Shown one piece after another: positions 45,941-54,300 of a stretch of 64,000 nucleotides of DNA; the first letter of the stretch is position 1; each line of letters begins with the position of its first letter. Both the position numbers and the translations under genes were made by a program. The notes beneath the pieces were generated by a model. That model was not told where the DNA came from, searched no databases, and worked only from the letters and a program-made list of their open reading frames with translations. The stretch is from CBDDEC01 sp965226785. Its GTDB lineage: Bacteria; Chloroflexota; Dehalococcoidia; UBA2979. Location of the stretch: NCBI GenBank assembly GCA_965226785.1, contig CBDDEC010000001.1, positions 124,001 to 188,000 of the forward strand, given 5' to 3'.

Positions 45941-46768
45941 TTAAGGCGCGACGAGGATTGCCTTCAATTCTCCCGCATCGAGCATGGACACTGTCCCATC
46001 GCTGATGACGTCAGGGAGAGCCCAGAACTCTGCGCCGTGCCCGTCATAGTACCAGATGCCAGTCAGCCAGGTGTCGGCCACCTGGAGCGTGAGTTGCGCT
46101 TCCATTTCTCGACCCGCGACGTAGGTCGAGGGGAACACGTAGGTCCCAGTCTCACCAGTATCCGATGGCAACTCGAACTCAACCGCTCCGGCGTACGGGG
46201 ATCCTGAGGCGAGTCTGCAGCCTGGCCCGCTGAAGCTAGCCAGCTCTGGGCCGACTCGGACCAGCCCGCAAATCGAGCCCACGACCGCGAGCGGCGCCCG
46301 AACGCGGGTGATGAGTACACCATTCTTCAAGAGCGCGAACGCCACCTCGATTGAGTCTGCCACCGCCGCGAGGTCGTCCGGCAAGGCCTCCGCAGGCCCG
46401 AGGTCGTAGACCGGTTCGGGCCCAACGCCAGCAGCCGCAAGGTCTGCATCGGAATAGACGCTGCTGCCCGGCATCGCTCGCGGAATCATGGCCGCAAGCT
46501 CGCGGAGGGCTAGAACCTGTGGCGTCGCGGGCGTCAGAACCTGAGGCGGCGGCGTGGAGGGCACGGGTGTCGCTGTCGGGGCGGCAACCTGAGTTGGACT
46601 CGAAGTGGAGGTGGGGCTCGGCGTCGATGTCGCCGTCGGTGCCGCTGTTGCGTCCGACACTGTGCTCGTGGGAGTTGCCGCCGCAGGCGTGGTGTCATCG
46701 CCGCCACCACAGGCCGCCAGCACAAGCGTACCCAGCATCGCTGCGAGGATGAGAAACCGACCTGGCAC
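45941..46768 (-). CDS. Secreted lipoprotein of unknown function
   Basis: A 275-residue protein from GTG 46768, with a GGAGGGG site 5 nt upstream. Signal MPGRFLILAAMLGTLVLAAC with lipobox Cys20 in LAAC, then Gly/Thr/Pro-rich linker of about 80 residues (simple repeats of TPT/TST). The C-terminal domain has several beta strands (EVAFALLKNGVLITRV, GSICGLVRVGPEL, GAVEFELPSDTGETGTYVF, TGIWYYDGHGAEFW). No family recognised. The IS3 element ends 33 bp upstream, so its original promoter was probably displaced. Confidence 0.78.
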   Translation of the reverse strand: MPGRFLILAAMLGTLVLAACGGGDDTTPAAATPTSTVSDATAAPTATSTPSPTSTSSPTQVAAPTATPVPSTPPPQVLTPATPQVLALRELAAMIPRAMPGSSVYSDADLAAAGVGPEPVYDLGPAEALPDDLAAVADSIEVAFALLKNGVLITRVRAPLAVVGSICGLVRVGPELASFSGPGCRLASGSPYAGAVEFELPSDTGETGTYVFPSTYVAGREMEAQLTLQVADTWLTGIWYYDGHGAEFWALPDVISDGTVSMLDAGELKAILVAP

Positions 46769-46851
46769 GCTACCCCTCCGGGCTAGATGAGATTCGCGGA
46801 GTGAACCGCCCCGGGAATGTTGGAGGCTCCAGTCCTTGAGAGGATGGAGCG

Positions 46852-47172
46852 ATGACACGACCAGGCAGATACCCAGCGGAGATCCGCGAGCGGGCGGTCC
46901 GGATGGTGTTCGAGCACGAGCGGGACCACTCGTCGCAGTGGGCAACGATCAGCTCGATCGCCTCGAAGTTCGGGATGACGCCGGAGACGTTACGGAAGTG
47001 GGTGCGACGGGCTGAGGTCGACGGCGGCGCACGGCCGGGGCAGACGACGGAGGAGCAGACGCGGCTGCGGGAGCTCGAGCGCGAGAACCGTGAGCTGCGC
47101 CGGGCGAACGAGATCCTCAAGGCCGCTTCGGCTTTTTTCGCGCGGGAGCTCGACCCGCGACTGCCGAAATGA
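46852..47172 (+). CDS. IS3-family transposase OrfA
   Basis: 106 residues: YPAEIRERAVRMVFEHERDH, then ISSIASKFGMTPETLRKWVRRAEVDGG (HTH_Tnp_1 helix-turn-helix) and LRELERENRELRRANEILK (leucine zipper). It ends FFARELDPRLPK. The ORF overlaps OrfB by 4 bp. A T-rich GCTTTTTTCGC precedes the stop, the likely slippage site. Confidence 0.93.
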   Translation: MTRPGRYPAEIRERAVRMVFEHERDHSSQWATISSIASKFGMTPETLRKWVRRAEVDGGARPGQTTEEQTRLRELERENRELRRANEILKAASAFFARELDPRLPK

Positions 47173-48059
47173 CTCGCTTCATCAAGACCCACCGCGAACG
47201 CTTCGGGGTCGAGCCGATCTGCCGGGAACTGCAGGTCGCCCCGTCCAGCTACTACGCCGCCCGGAGCCGACCGCTCTCGGCGCGGCGGGTGCGTGACGAG
47301 GCGTTGAAGGTGAAGCTGCAGCACGTCCACGCCGAACAGTTCGGGGTCTACGGTGCGCGCAAGCTCTGGCGCCAGCTGCACCGCGAGGGCATCCCCGTCG
47401 CGCGCTGCACCGTGGAGCGGCTGATGCGGGAGCTGAGTCTCTCTGGGGTGGTACGTGGGAAGGTCAAACGGACGACCGTGGCGGACGAGAGCGCGCCCAG
47501 ACCGGCGGACCTCGTGGAGCGGGACTTCCACGCACCAGCCCCCAACCGGCTCTGGGTAGCCGACCTCACCTACGTGCCCAGCTGGTCGGGCTTCGTCTAC
47601 GTCGCCTTCGTCATCGACGTCTACTCGCGCTCGGTCGTCGGCTGGCAGGCATCGCGCTCACTGCGGACCGAACTCGCGCTCGATGCCCTTGAGCAGGCGC
47701 TATGGGCGCGGAACGGACCCTTCGACGGGCTGATTCATCATAGCGATCGTGGGGTGCAGTACCTCTCGATCCGCTACACCGAGCGGCTCGCCGAGGCCGG
47801 GGCCGTGACCTCGGTCGGGAGTCGTGGTGACTCCTATGACAACGCGCTGGCGGAGTCGGTGATCGGGCTCTACAAGGCGGAGTTGGTGCACCGCCGGGGA
47901 CCGTGGCGCGGACTCGACGACCTCGAGCTGGCGACGCTGGAGTGGGTGGACTGGTATAACCATCGGCGGTTGCATAGTGCGCTCGACTACCTGCCACCCG
48001 CCGAGTACGAGCGCAACCAGGAACGTGAGCTGGTCTCGGCAGGTGCCGGGACTCAATGA
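47169..48059 (+). CDS. IS3-family transposase OrfB (DDE integrase)
   Basis: 296 residues, starting MTRFIKTHRERFGVEPICRE. DDE residues are in the rve domain: Asp in NRLWVADLTYVPSWSG, Asp in HHSDRGVQYLS, Glu in SYDNALAESVIGLYKAEL. YGARKLWRQLHREGI precedes. It ends WYNHRRLHSALDYLPPAEYE. The catalytic set is intact, so the protein should be active. ATGA overlap with OrfA. Confidence 0.95.
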   Translation: MTRFIKTHRERFGVEPICRELQVAPSSYYAARSRPLSARRVRDEALKVKLQHVHAEQFGVYGARKLWRQLHREGIPVARCTVERLMRELSLSGVVRGKVKRTTVADESAPRPADLVERDFHAPAPNRLWVADLTYVPSWSGFVYVAFVIDVYSRSVVGWQASRSLRTELALDALEQALWARNGPFDGLIHHSDRGVQYLSIRYTERLAEAGAVTSVGSRGDSYDNALAESVIGLYKAELVHRRGPWRGLDDLELATLEWVDWYNHRRLHSALDYLPPAEYERNQERELVSAGAGTQ

Positions 48060-48090
48060 ACCGAGTCTCCACTAAACCCGGGGCGGTTCA

Positions 48091-48271
48091 GTATTGAACG
48101 AGGCCTTCCTGCGCAGCACCTTGATGATCTGGAAGTCCTTGCGTGCGATTCCGTCAGCGTCGAAGTCCTCGGGTCCCTTCGGCTTTGCGCTGTAGACAGC
48201 ACGCCGTCATCTTCGTACTTCACTCGTCGATTTCTACGAAGAGCCGCGCGATCGTCGATCGCGCCGAACAT
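48091..48271 (-). pseudogene. Frameshifted coding remnant beside the IS element
   Basis: On the minus strand one frame reads FGAIDDRAALRRNRRVKYED then DGVL; near 48195 it breaks, and another frame continues VYSAKPKGPEDFDADGIARK then DFQIIKVLRRKASFN up to the IS right end. The joined stretch looks like natural protein but I recognise no family. Probably a gene truncated by the IS or by the decay of the segment. Confidence 0.35.
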
Positions 48272-48348
48272 CGCACCACCGACGTGCTGGTCGGTGAAGC
48301 TACTCGAGAAGATCCTGGATTCGTCGGCCAGGAAGGCAGCGAGGCGCG

Positions 48349-48634
48349 GACTACGTGTTCACGACGCCAGAGGGAGCACCGCTCGACGCCCGACGTGTCC
48401 GCGACCTGTTTAAGGAGCACCTGGTCAGCGCCAGGCTGCCAGACATGCGCTTTCACACGCTACGGCATTCCTGCGCGTCGTTGTTGATGGCCCAGGGCGC
48501 CAGCAAGGGTCGTCATGGAGACGCTCGGTCGCAGTAGCATCGCGGTAACGATGAACATCTATAGCCATCTGCTCCCGGCACTCTCCCGTGAGGCCGCAAA
48601 CTCGATGGACGCAGCGCTTGCGTCGGGGCGCTAG
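48349..48634 (+). pseudogene. C-terminal remnant of a tyrosine recombinase (phage-type integrase)
   Basis: From 48349 the frame reads DYVFTTPEGAPLDARRVRDL, then MRFHTLRHSCASLLMAQGAS with the H-x-x-R catalytic motif. Near 48505 an extra base shifts the frame; out of phase it continues VVMETLGRSSIAVTMNIYSH with the Tyr nucleophile, ending SMDAALASGR at 48634. No N-terminal half is visible, so it is inactive. The GTGGCTGTC repeat module lies 30 bp downstream, the usual place of an att site next to int. Confidence 0.75.
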
Positions 48635-48664
48635 CAACACCTGACGAACGCTGCTTCCGTCCCC

Positions 48665-48690
48665 GTGGCTGTCGGCGTGGCTGTCAGAAC
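48665..48690 (+). repeat. Right GTGGCTGTC repeat module (att-like)
   Basis: GTGGCTGTC at 48665 and 48677, 12-bp period, within CCGTGGCTGTCGGCGTGGCT. It pairs with the module at 40431-40458 (shared 13-mer GGCGTGGCTGTCA). It directly follows the integrase relic, a typical attachment-site location. Confidence 0.45.
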
Positions 48691-48731
48691 CCTGGTCTGG
48701 ACCTCGGAACGCTGCAGAAACGCTGGATTTA

Positions 48732-51700
48732 CTAGCTACATCCGCTCGTGGCGCCGCAGTTGAGGCACTTCAGGCAGGTGCCGTTGCGCACCATCATGAG
48801 CTGGCCGCACTCGTCGCACGGGTCGCCTTCGTAGCCCATCTGTCGTGCCTCCGAGAGGCGGATCGATGCGACGTCCTCGACGGCGATCGTCGAGGTGACG
48901 GCGGTCGCCGCGCTCGCGGCGGGTGCAGCGACGGCGGCTCCGTTGCCGTTCGCGCCCGGCGTCCCGTTCGAGACGGCTCCGGTGGTTGCTGCGACGGGGG
49001 CGGCGGGCGCGACCTCTGCGCCAGCGCCGAGCGCGGCGAGGCGGGTGCGCTCCTCGACGATCGCCTCTTCCTCGGCGGGATCCGTCGTCAACTCGACGGC
49101 TCCGATGTGTGCGAGGTCGTCGCGGTCGAGGTAGCTGACGGCCAGCTCGCGGAACAGGTAGTCGATGATCGAGCTGGCGGACTTGATACGCTCATGGCCC
49201 GTCACCACACCCATCGGCTCGAACTTCCGGAAGACGAACGTCTCGACGAACTTCTCCAGCGGGATGCCGTGTTGCAGGCCCAGCGAGATGGCGATGGCGA
49301 AGCAGTTCATGAGGCTGCTGAACGCCGCGCCGTCCTTTGCCGTATCGACGAAGATCTCGCCCAGGCGCGGGCGACCGGCGTCGTCCGGCCCGGTGAACTC
49401 GCCGGTGTGCAGATAGATGGTATGGCCGCCGACGCGGGCCTTCTGCGTGTAGCCGTGCCGGCGCGAGGGGATCGGCTCCTCCTGTCCGCGCAGCAGGCTT
49501 GCCTCGAGGGTGGCCGCGCCCAGCGCGGCGGCGGAGGCGAGGTCGCTGATGGCGGCCTGGGCCGCCTCGTCCAGGTCGTCCTCGTCGACATCGACCAGCG
49601 CCTCGAACGCTGCGGCGGCCAGCGGCTGCGAGAGCTTGGAGCCGTCGCGGTAGAGCGCCAGCGCCTTGACCATCGAGTCGTGTGCGGCCAGGTAGACGCT
49701 CTTCACGTCCTCGACCGTGGCCTCGTTGGGCATGTTGATGGTCTTGCTGATGGCGCCAGACATGAACGGCTGCGCCGCAGCCAGCGTCCGCACGTGAGCC
49801 ATCGGCTCGATGTAGCGCGTTCCATAGCGACCGCACTTCGTCGCGCAGTCGAAGACGGCGTAGTGCGCCTCGTCGAGGTGCGGGGCGTTCTCGATGGTCA
49901 TGCGTCCGAGGATGTGGTCGTTCGCCGCCTCGATCTGCTCGCCGTCGAAGCCGAGCGCTTCGAGCACGTTGAACATCGGGTCGGCGAGCTGCTGCTCGGT
50001 GAAGCCGAGGACGTCCGCGCAGAAGTCGTCGCCCAGCTGGAAGCGGTTGAACAGGAACGAGAGGTGGAACGCGCCGGGCACGGCCGCCTCCAGGTCGTCC
50101 AGCACCGGGCGCGTGAACCCGCGCTCCGCCAGCGAGTTGCGGTTGACGTAGGGCGCGCCGTCGAGGGTCTGCGTGCCGACGCAGTAGGCGACGATCGTCT
50201 CCGCCTCGTTGCGGGAGTAGCCGAGCCGGACGAGCGCCGTGGGCACCGATTCGTTGATGATGCGGAAGTAGCCGCCGCCGGCGAGCTTCTTGAACTTGAC
50301 GAGCGCAAAGTCGGGCTCGACGCCGGTCGTGTCGCAGTCCATCAGCAGCCCGATCGTGCCGGTCGGGGCGATCAGGGTGGATTGGGCGTTGCGGTAGCCG
50401 TGCTCCTCGCCCAGCTCGAGCGCACGATCCCAGGCGCGGTGCGCGGCCTCCAGGAACGCGGGCGGGCAGATCTCCTGGTCGATGCCAGTGGGGAAGACGG
50501 TCAGTTCTTCGTAGTCGTCGCGCGGAGTGTCGTAGGCGGCGCGGCGATGGTTGCGGATCACGCGCAACATCGACTCGCGGTTCTCGTCGTAACAAGGGAA
50601 GGCGCCGACCTCGGCGGCCATCTCCGCGCTGGTGGCGTAGGAGACGCCGGTGAGGACGGCGGAGAGCGCGCCGGTCCAGGCCAGTGCATCCTGCGAGTCG
50701 TAGGGGATGCCCTCGAGCATCAGCAGCGCGCCGAGGTTGGCATAGCCGAGGCCCAGCGTGCGGTAGTCGTAGCTGAGGCGGGCGATGGCGTTCGAGGGGA
50801 ACTGCGCCATCGCGACGCTGATCTCCAGCACGATCGTCCACAGCCGCGCCGCGTGCTCGTAGGCGGCGAGGTCGAACTCGCCTGTGTCGAGGTCGGTGAA
50901 CGCGAGGAGGTTGAGTGAAGCCAGGTTGCAGGCCGTGTCGTCCAGGAACATGTACTCGCTGCAAGGGTTGGAGCCGTTGATGCGACCGCCGGCGGGCGTC
51001 GTGTGCCACTCGTTGATGGTGGTGTCGTACTGCAGCCCGGGGTCGGCCGACTGCCAGGCGGCGAGACCGATGCGATCCCAGAGGTCGCTGGCGCTCACCG
51101 TCTTGGACACGGCGCCGTCGGTGCGGCGCACGAGGTCCCAGTCACGGCCAGTGCGGACGGCGTCGACGAAGTCACTCGTGACGCGCACGGAGTTGTTGGA
51201 GTTCTGGCCGGAGACCGTCTGATAGGCCTCGCCCTGCCAATCGGTGTCGAACTCGTGGAAGTCGAGGGTGTCGCCCTGCTCGGCGAGCTGCAGCGCGCGC
51301 TGGATGTAGCCCTCGGTCACGCCATCGCGCCGGGCTCGGCTCACCGCCTTGCGCAGCGATCGGTTCGCGGCCGGATCGAGCCCGCCCGCCTCCTCGTCGT
51401 TCGCCGCCTCGCGGATGGCGTCGAGGTGGCGGCGGATGACCCGCGCGCCGGTCACCATGGCGGCGACCTTCTGCTCCTCGTTCGCCTTCCAGTCGATGAA
51501 CTGCTCGACGTCTGGGTGGTCGGCGTCGACGATCACCATCTTCGCGGCGCGGCGGGTGGTGCCGCCCGACTTGATCGCGCCGGCCGCGCGGTCGCCGATC
51601 TTGAGGAACGACATCAGGCCGGAGGACTTGCCGCCACCCGAGAGCGACTCCTCCTCGCCGCGGATGCGGGAGAAATTGGAGCCGGTGCCGGAGCCGTACT

Positions 51701-52352
51701 TAAAGATGCGGGCCTCGCGGGTCCAGAGGTCCATGATGCCGTCCGGGTTGACCAGGTCGTCCTCCACGGACTGGATGAAGCAGGCGTGCGGCTGCGGGCG
51801 CTCGTAGGCGCTCGTGCTCTGCTGCAGCTCGCCGGTCGAGGGGTCGACGTAGGAGTGGCCTTGCGCCGGGCCGGTGATGCCGTAGGCCCAGTGCAGCCCC
51901 GTGTTGAACCACTGCGGCGAGTTCGGCGCCGCCATCTGCCGCGCCAGCATGTAGCTCAGCTCGTCATGGAACGCGCGCGCGTCGTCTTCGCTGTCGAAGT
52001 AGTCGCCCTTCCAGCCCCAGTAAGTCCAGGTCCCGGCCAGGCGGTCGAACGTCTGCTGCGCGGAGACCTCGCCCGTCTCACCGGCGCCGTCGACGGCGAC
52101 CGAACGCTGCAGCCACTCGGGCACGCCGGCTTCCGCCACGCGGCGGGTCTCCGTGGGCACGCCGGCCTTGCGGAAGTACTTCTGCGCCATAATGTCCGTG
52201 GCGACCTGAGAGAAGGCGGTGGGCAGCTCGATGCCGTCCGCCTCGAAAACGATCGAGCCATTCGGGTTGACGATGCGTGAGCTCCGATGCTCGAAGGGGA
52301 CGCCGTCGTATGGGCTCTGGCCGGCGGTGGTGAAACGGCGAGCGATGCGCAT
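48732..52352 (-). CDS. nrdJ: Adenosylcobalamin-dependent ribonucleotide reductase (class II)
   Basis: A 1206-residue class II RNR reducing ribonucleotides with B12. Motifs: the N-terminal PEWLQRSVA region, QFIDWKANEEQKVAAMVTGA, NPCSEYMFLDDTACNLASLN (active-site Cys region), GTIGLLMDCDTTGVEPDFAL, and KTINMPNEATVEDVKSVYL (the NMPNEAT motif). The C-terminal zinc-ribbon-like tail CDECGQLMMVRNGTCLKCLNCGATSGC has the paired CxxC. ATG 52352 has GGAAGG; the open frame extends to 52586 but no homology is seen there. No intein. Two NrdR boxes lie upstream, so regulation by NrdR is expected. Confidence 0.96.
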   Translation of the reverse strand: MRIARRFTTAGQSPYDGVPFEHRSSRIVNPNGSIVFEADGIELPTAFSQVATDIMAQKYFRKAGVPTETRRVAEAGVPEWLQRSVAVDGAGETGEVSAQQTFDRLAGTWTYWGWKGDYFDSEDDARAFHDELSYMLARQMAAPNSPQWFNTGLHWAYGITGPAQGHSYVDPSTGELQQSTSAYERPQPHACFIQSVEDDLVNPDGIMDLWTREARIFKYGSGTGSNFSRIRGEEESLSGGGKSSGLMSFLKIGDRAAGAIKSGGTTRRAAKMVIVDADHPDVEQFIDWKANEEQKVAAMVTGARVIRRHLDAIREAANDEEAGGLDPAANRSLRKAVSRARRDGVTEGYIQRALQLAEQGDTLDFHEFDTDWQGEAYQTVSGQNSNNSVRVTSDFVDAVRTGRDWDLVRRTDGAVSKTVSASDLWDRIGLAAWQSADPGLQYDTTINEWHTTPAGGRINGSNPCSEYMFLDDTACNLASLNLLAFTDLDTGEFDLAAYEHAARLWTIVLEISVAMAQFPSNAIARLSYDYRTLGLGYANLGALLMLEGIPYDSQDALAWTGALSAVLTGVSYATSAEMAAEVGAFPCYDENRESMLRVIRNHRRAAYDTPRDDYEELTVFPTGIDQEICPPAFLEAAHRAWDRALELGEEHGYRNAQSTLIAPTGTIGLLMDCDTTGVEPDFALVKFKKLAGGGYFRIINESVPTALVRLGYSRNEAETIVAYCVGTQTLDGAPYVNRNSLAERGFTRPVLDDLEAAVPGAFHLSFLFNRFQLGDDFCADVLGFTEQQLADPMFNVLEALGFDGEQIEAANDHILGRMTIENAPHLDEAHYAVFDCATKCGRYGTRYIEPMAHVRTLAAAQPFMSGAISKTINMPNEATVEDVKSVYLAAHDSMVKALALYRDGSKLSQPLAAAAFEALVDVDEDDLDEAAQAAISDLASAAALGAATLEASLLRGQEEPIPSRRHGYTQKARVGGHTIYLHTGEFTGPDDAGRPRLGEIFVDTAKDGAAFSSLMNCFAIAISLGLQHGIPLEKFVETFVFRKFEPMGVVTGHERIKSASSIIDYLFRELAVSYLDRDDLAHIGAVELTTDPAEEEAIVEERTRLAALGAGAEVAPAAPVAATTGAVSNGTPGANGNGAAVAAPAASAATAVTSTIAVEDVASIRLSEARQMGYEGDPCDECGQLMMVRNGTCLKCLNCGATSGCS

Positions 52353-52414
52353 CGGGGGGCCTTCCGTGGCGGCGCCAGACGCCACCGGGAGAACCCGAAG
52401 TACGCTGGCGCGTG

Positions 52415-52462
52415 GCTCTAGATGTGGGTGCTCGGGCGGGAGCGGACTACTACATCTAGTGG
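52415..52462 (-). promoter_or_regulatory. Tandem NrdR boxes upstream of nrdJ
   Basis: Two 16-bp imperfect palindromes, CTACTACATCTAGTGG (52447-52462) and its partner 52415-52430 (reverse complement CACCCACATCTAGAGC), match the NrdR-box pattern ACACTATATATTGTGT at the core positions (CNACANCTANNG shape). Their centres are 32 bp apart, three helical turns, as in known NrdR box pairs. They lie 63 bp upstream of the nrdJ start. Confidence 0.7.
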
Positions 52463-52719
52463 TAAAACGCTTGCCTCGGTGAGCATTTGCTTGCTGAGGC
52501 GGGAGCCGAAGCATGCGTGATCGCACCACATTTGTCAATCTGCTCAGACGGCTCAACATAAGCAGTTGCGAAACTGTGTATACCACTGCTCCGGAGCCGT
52601 TGACAGCATCACGTCCGTGAATCTACGGTCCCTGAGTGACCACTCCGTGGTCGCGCTATTACTGCGGCAGCCAGGCGGTGCAGACGAGTTTGCAGCTCCC
52701 GCGAGTGGGGGAGTGAGCC

Positions 52720-52881
52720 ATGCCTGACAGCCAGATGCACCACGTTCCGTTCGTCCGCGCCCGAGGGGGCGGCCTGGTGCCTCGGTCGAGGAACCGCAAC
52801 GGCCGCTGGCGCCGCAAGCGCTCGGACGCGGGTCACCCTCGCTCCACGCGCGAGCATCAGGAGCTCTACGCCGCCAAGTAG
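52720..52881 (+). CDS. Small basic protein
   Basis: 53 residues from ATG 52720 with GGGGGAGTG upstream. Sequence MPDSQMHHVPFVRARGGGLV then PRSRNRNGRWRRKRSDAGHP is rich in Arg and Gly, and ends STREHQELYAAK. It could bind nucleic acid. No family recognised. It is divergent from nrdJ and its NrdR boxes; the nearest downstream gene is convergent. Confidence 0.4.
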   Translation: MPDSQMHHVPFVRARGGGLVPRSRNRNGRWRRKRSDAGHPRSTREHQELYAAK

Positions 52882-52906
52882 ACGGCGGCGCGGCAGAACT
52901 GCTGGG

Positions 52907-54238
52907 TTACCCGGTCCCGACGATCGCTTCGAGTTCAGACGGCGCCGAGGGGATGGCGGCCGAGAGGTTGCGGTAGCCCTCGGACGTCACGAGCACATCG
53001 TCTTCGATGCGCACGCCGATGCCGCGCAGCGCCGCGGGCACGCCTTCGAGGTGTGAGGCCAGGTAGAGGCCGGGTTCGACCGTGAGCACCATCCCCGGCT
53101 TCAGCGGGATCGTCGGCGGTTCGCCTTCGTCCTGCTCACCGTCCTCGCGGGGCACGCGGTAGGGGCCGACGTCGTGGACGTCGAGCCCGAGCCAGTGCGA
53201 GGTCGAGTGCATGTAGTAGGGGCGGTACGTCCCCGCTTCGATCGCCTCGTCCACGCTGCCCGCGATCACGCCGAGGTCGATCAAGCCCTCGACGAGCACT
53301 CGCAGTGCAGCGTCGTGCACGTCGTGGAAGCCCACCCCCGGCGCCGTCGCCTCGACGCCCGCGTTCTGCGCGGCGAGGACGATGTCATAGACGGCGCGCT
53401 GCTCCGGCGTGAACGTGCCGTTGGCCGGGATCGTGCGCGTCACGTCCGCCGAATAGAAGTCGTGCTCTGCGCCCGTGTCGAGCAGCAACAGGTCGCCGTC
53501 CTCGAGCAGAGCGCGGTTGGTCGTGTAGTGCAGGGTGCAGCTGTGCTCGCCGGCCGCCGCGATCGTGGGGAAACCGTCGCGGACGGACCCCGCGCGGCGG
53601 TAGGCGGCCTCCAGGATCGCCTGCACCTCGTACTCGTGCAGACCGGGACGCGTCGCGCGCATCGCGGCCTCGAGGCCTGTGCCCGTGATGTCGATCGCGC
53701 GTTGCAGCGCCGCCACCTCGGCGTCGCTCTTGAGCAGCCGTAGCCGGTCGAGGGCGGGCGTCGGGTCTTCGATGCCGGGCACGGCGACCGCGCCGCGCTG
53801 CGATCCCGCGCGACGGCGCGCGACGAGGCTCGTCGCGATCGTGTCGAGTCGTTCGTCCTCGCCGACGGCGAGGTAGATCGTCTCGACTTCGCCGAGGAGG
53901 CCGGGCAGCTCCTCCTCGAGCGTGTCGACGGAGAGCGCGAGGTCGGCGCCAAAGTCGTCGCGCGCACCCTCCACCCCGGCGCGAGGGCCGACCCAGATCG
54001 CCATGTCGGGGTCGTGCGGACGGACGAAGAGTGTGTACGGCGCCTCGTGGCCGGGGCGCAGCAACGCGATGGCATCCGGCTCGTCGAAGCCGGTCAGGTA
54101 CCAGAACGACGACAACTGGCGAAACGGGTACTCGACGTCGCCGTTGCGGATCACCTCGTGCCCGGCGGCGACGAGGATGGCCCCACCGTCCAGAGCGTGC
54201 ATCAGCGCCTCGCGTCGCGCCGCAAACTGGTCGCTCAT
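52907..54238 (-). CDS. Xaa-Pro aminopeptidase-like M24 peptidase
   Basis: A 443-residue aminopeptidase P family protein. The N-terminal creatinase-like domain (about 1-165) has RQLSSFWYLTGFDEPDAIAL and the catalytic pita-bread domain has DLLLLDTGAEHDFYSADVTR (two Asp ligands), HSTSHWLGLDVHDVG (His ligand region), VLTVEPGLY (Glu) and GIGVRIEDDVLVTSEG (Glu). It removes N-terminal residues before Pro in cytoplasmic peptides. ATG 54238 follows GGAGGCGACG; the longer frame to 54715 has no family match. Confidence 0.92.
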   Translation of the reverse strand: MSDQFAARREALMHALDGGAILVAAGHEVIRNGDVEYPFRQLSSFWYLTGFDEPDAIALLRPGHEAPYTLFVRPHDPDMAIWVGPRAGVEGARDDFGADLALSVDTLEEELPGLLGEVETIYLAVGEDERLDTIATSLVARRRAGSQRGAVAVPGIEDPTPALDRLRLLKSDAEVAALQRAIDITGTGLEAAMRATRPGLHEYEVQAILEAAYRRAGSVRDGFPTIAAAGEHSCTLHYTTNRALLEDGDLLLLDTGAEHDFYSADVTRTIPANGTFTPEQRAVYDIVLAAQNAGVEATAPGVGFHDVHDAALRVLVEGLIDLGVIAGSVDEAIEAGTYRPYYMHSTSHWLGLDVHDVGPYRVPREDGEQDEGEPPTIPLKPGMVLTVEPGLYLASHLEGVPAALRGIGVRIEDDVLVTSEGYRNLSAAIPSAPSELEAIVGTG

Positions 54239-54300
54239 CGTCGCCTCCGCCCGGTCGGTTGGGTCGCCTCGACAGGGTGCATCATCGCGGACCGGCGGCG

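Larger units (their letters stand above)
46802..48090 (+). mobile_element. IS3-family insertion sequence with 28-bp inverted repeats
   Basis: Left end TGAACCGCCCCGGG (46802) is matched by the reverse complement of the right end ending at 48090, with identity over about 23 of 28 bp (TGAACCGCCCCGGG then TGGAG-CTC in both). Between them lie two overlapping ORFs, as in IS3 elements using -1 frameshifting. No clear target duplication is visible (flanks GAG and GTA). It seems structurally complete and probably mobile, inserted upstream of the lipoprotein gene. Confidence 0.88.
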
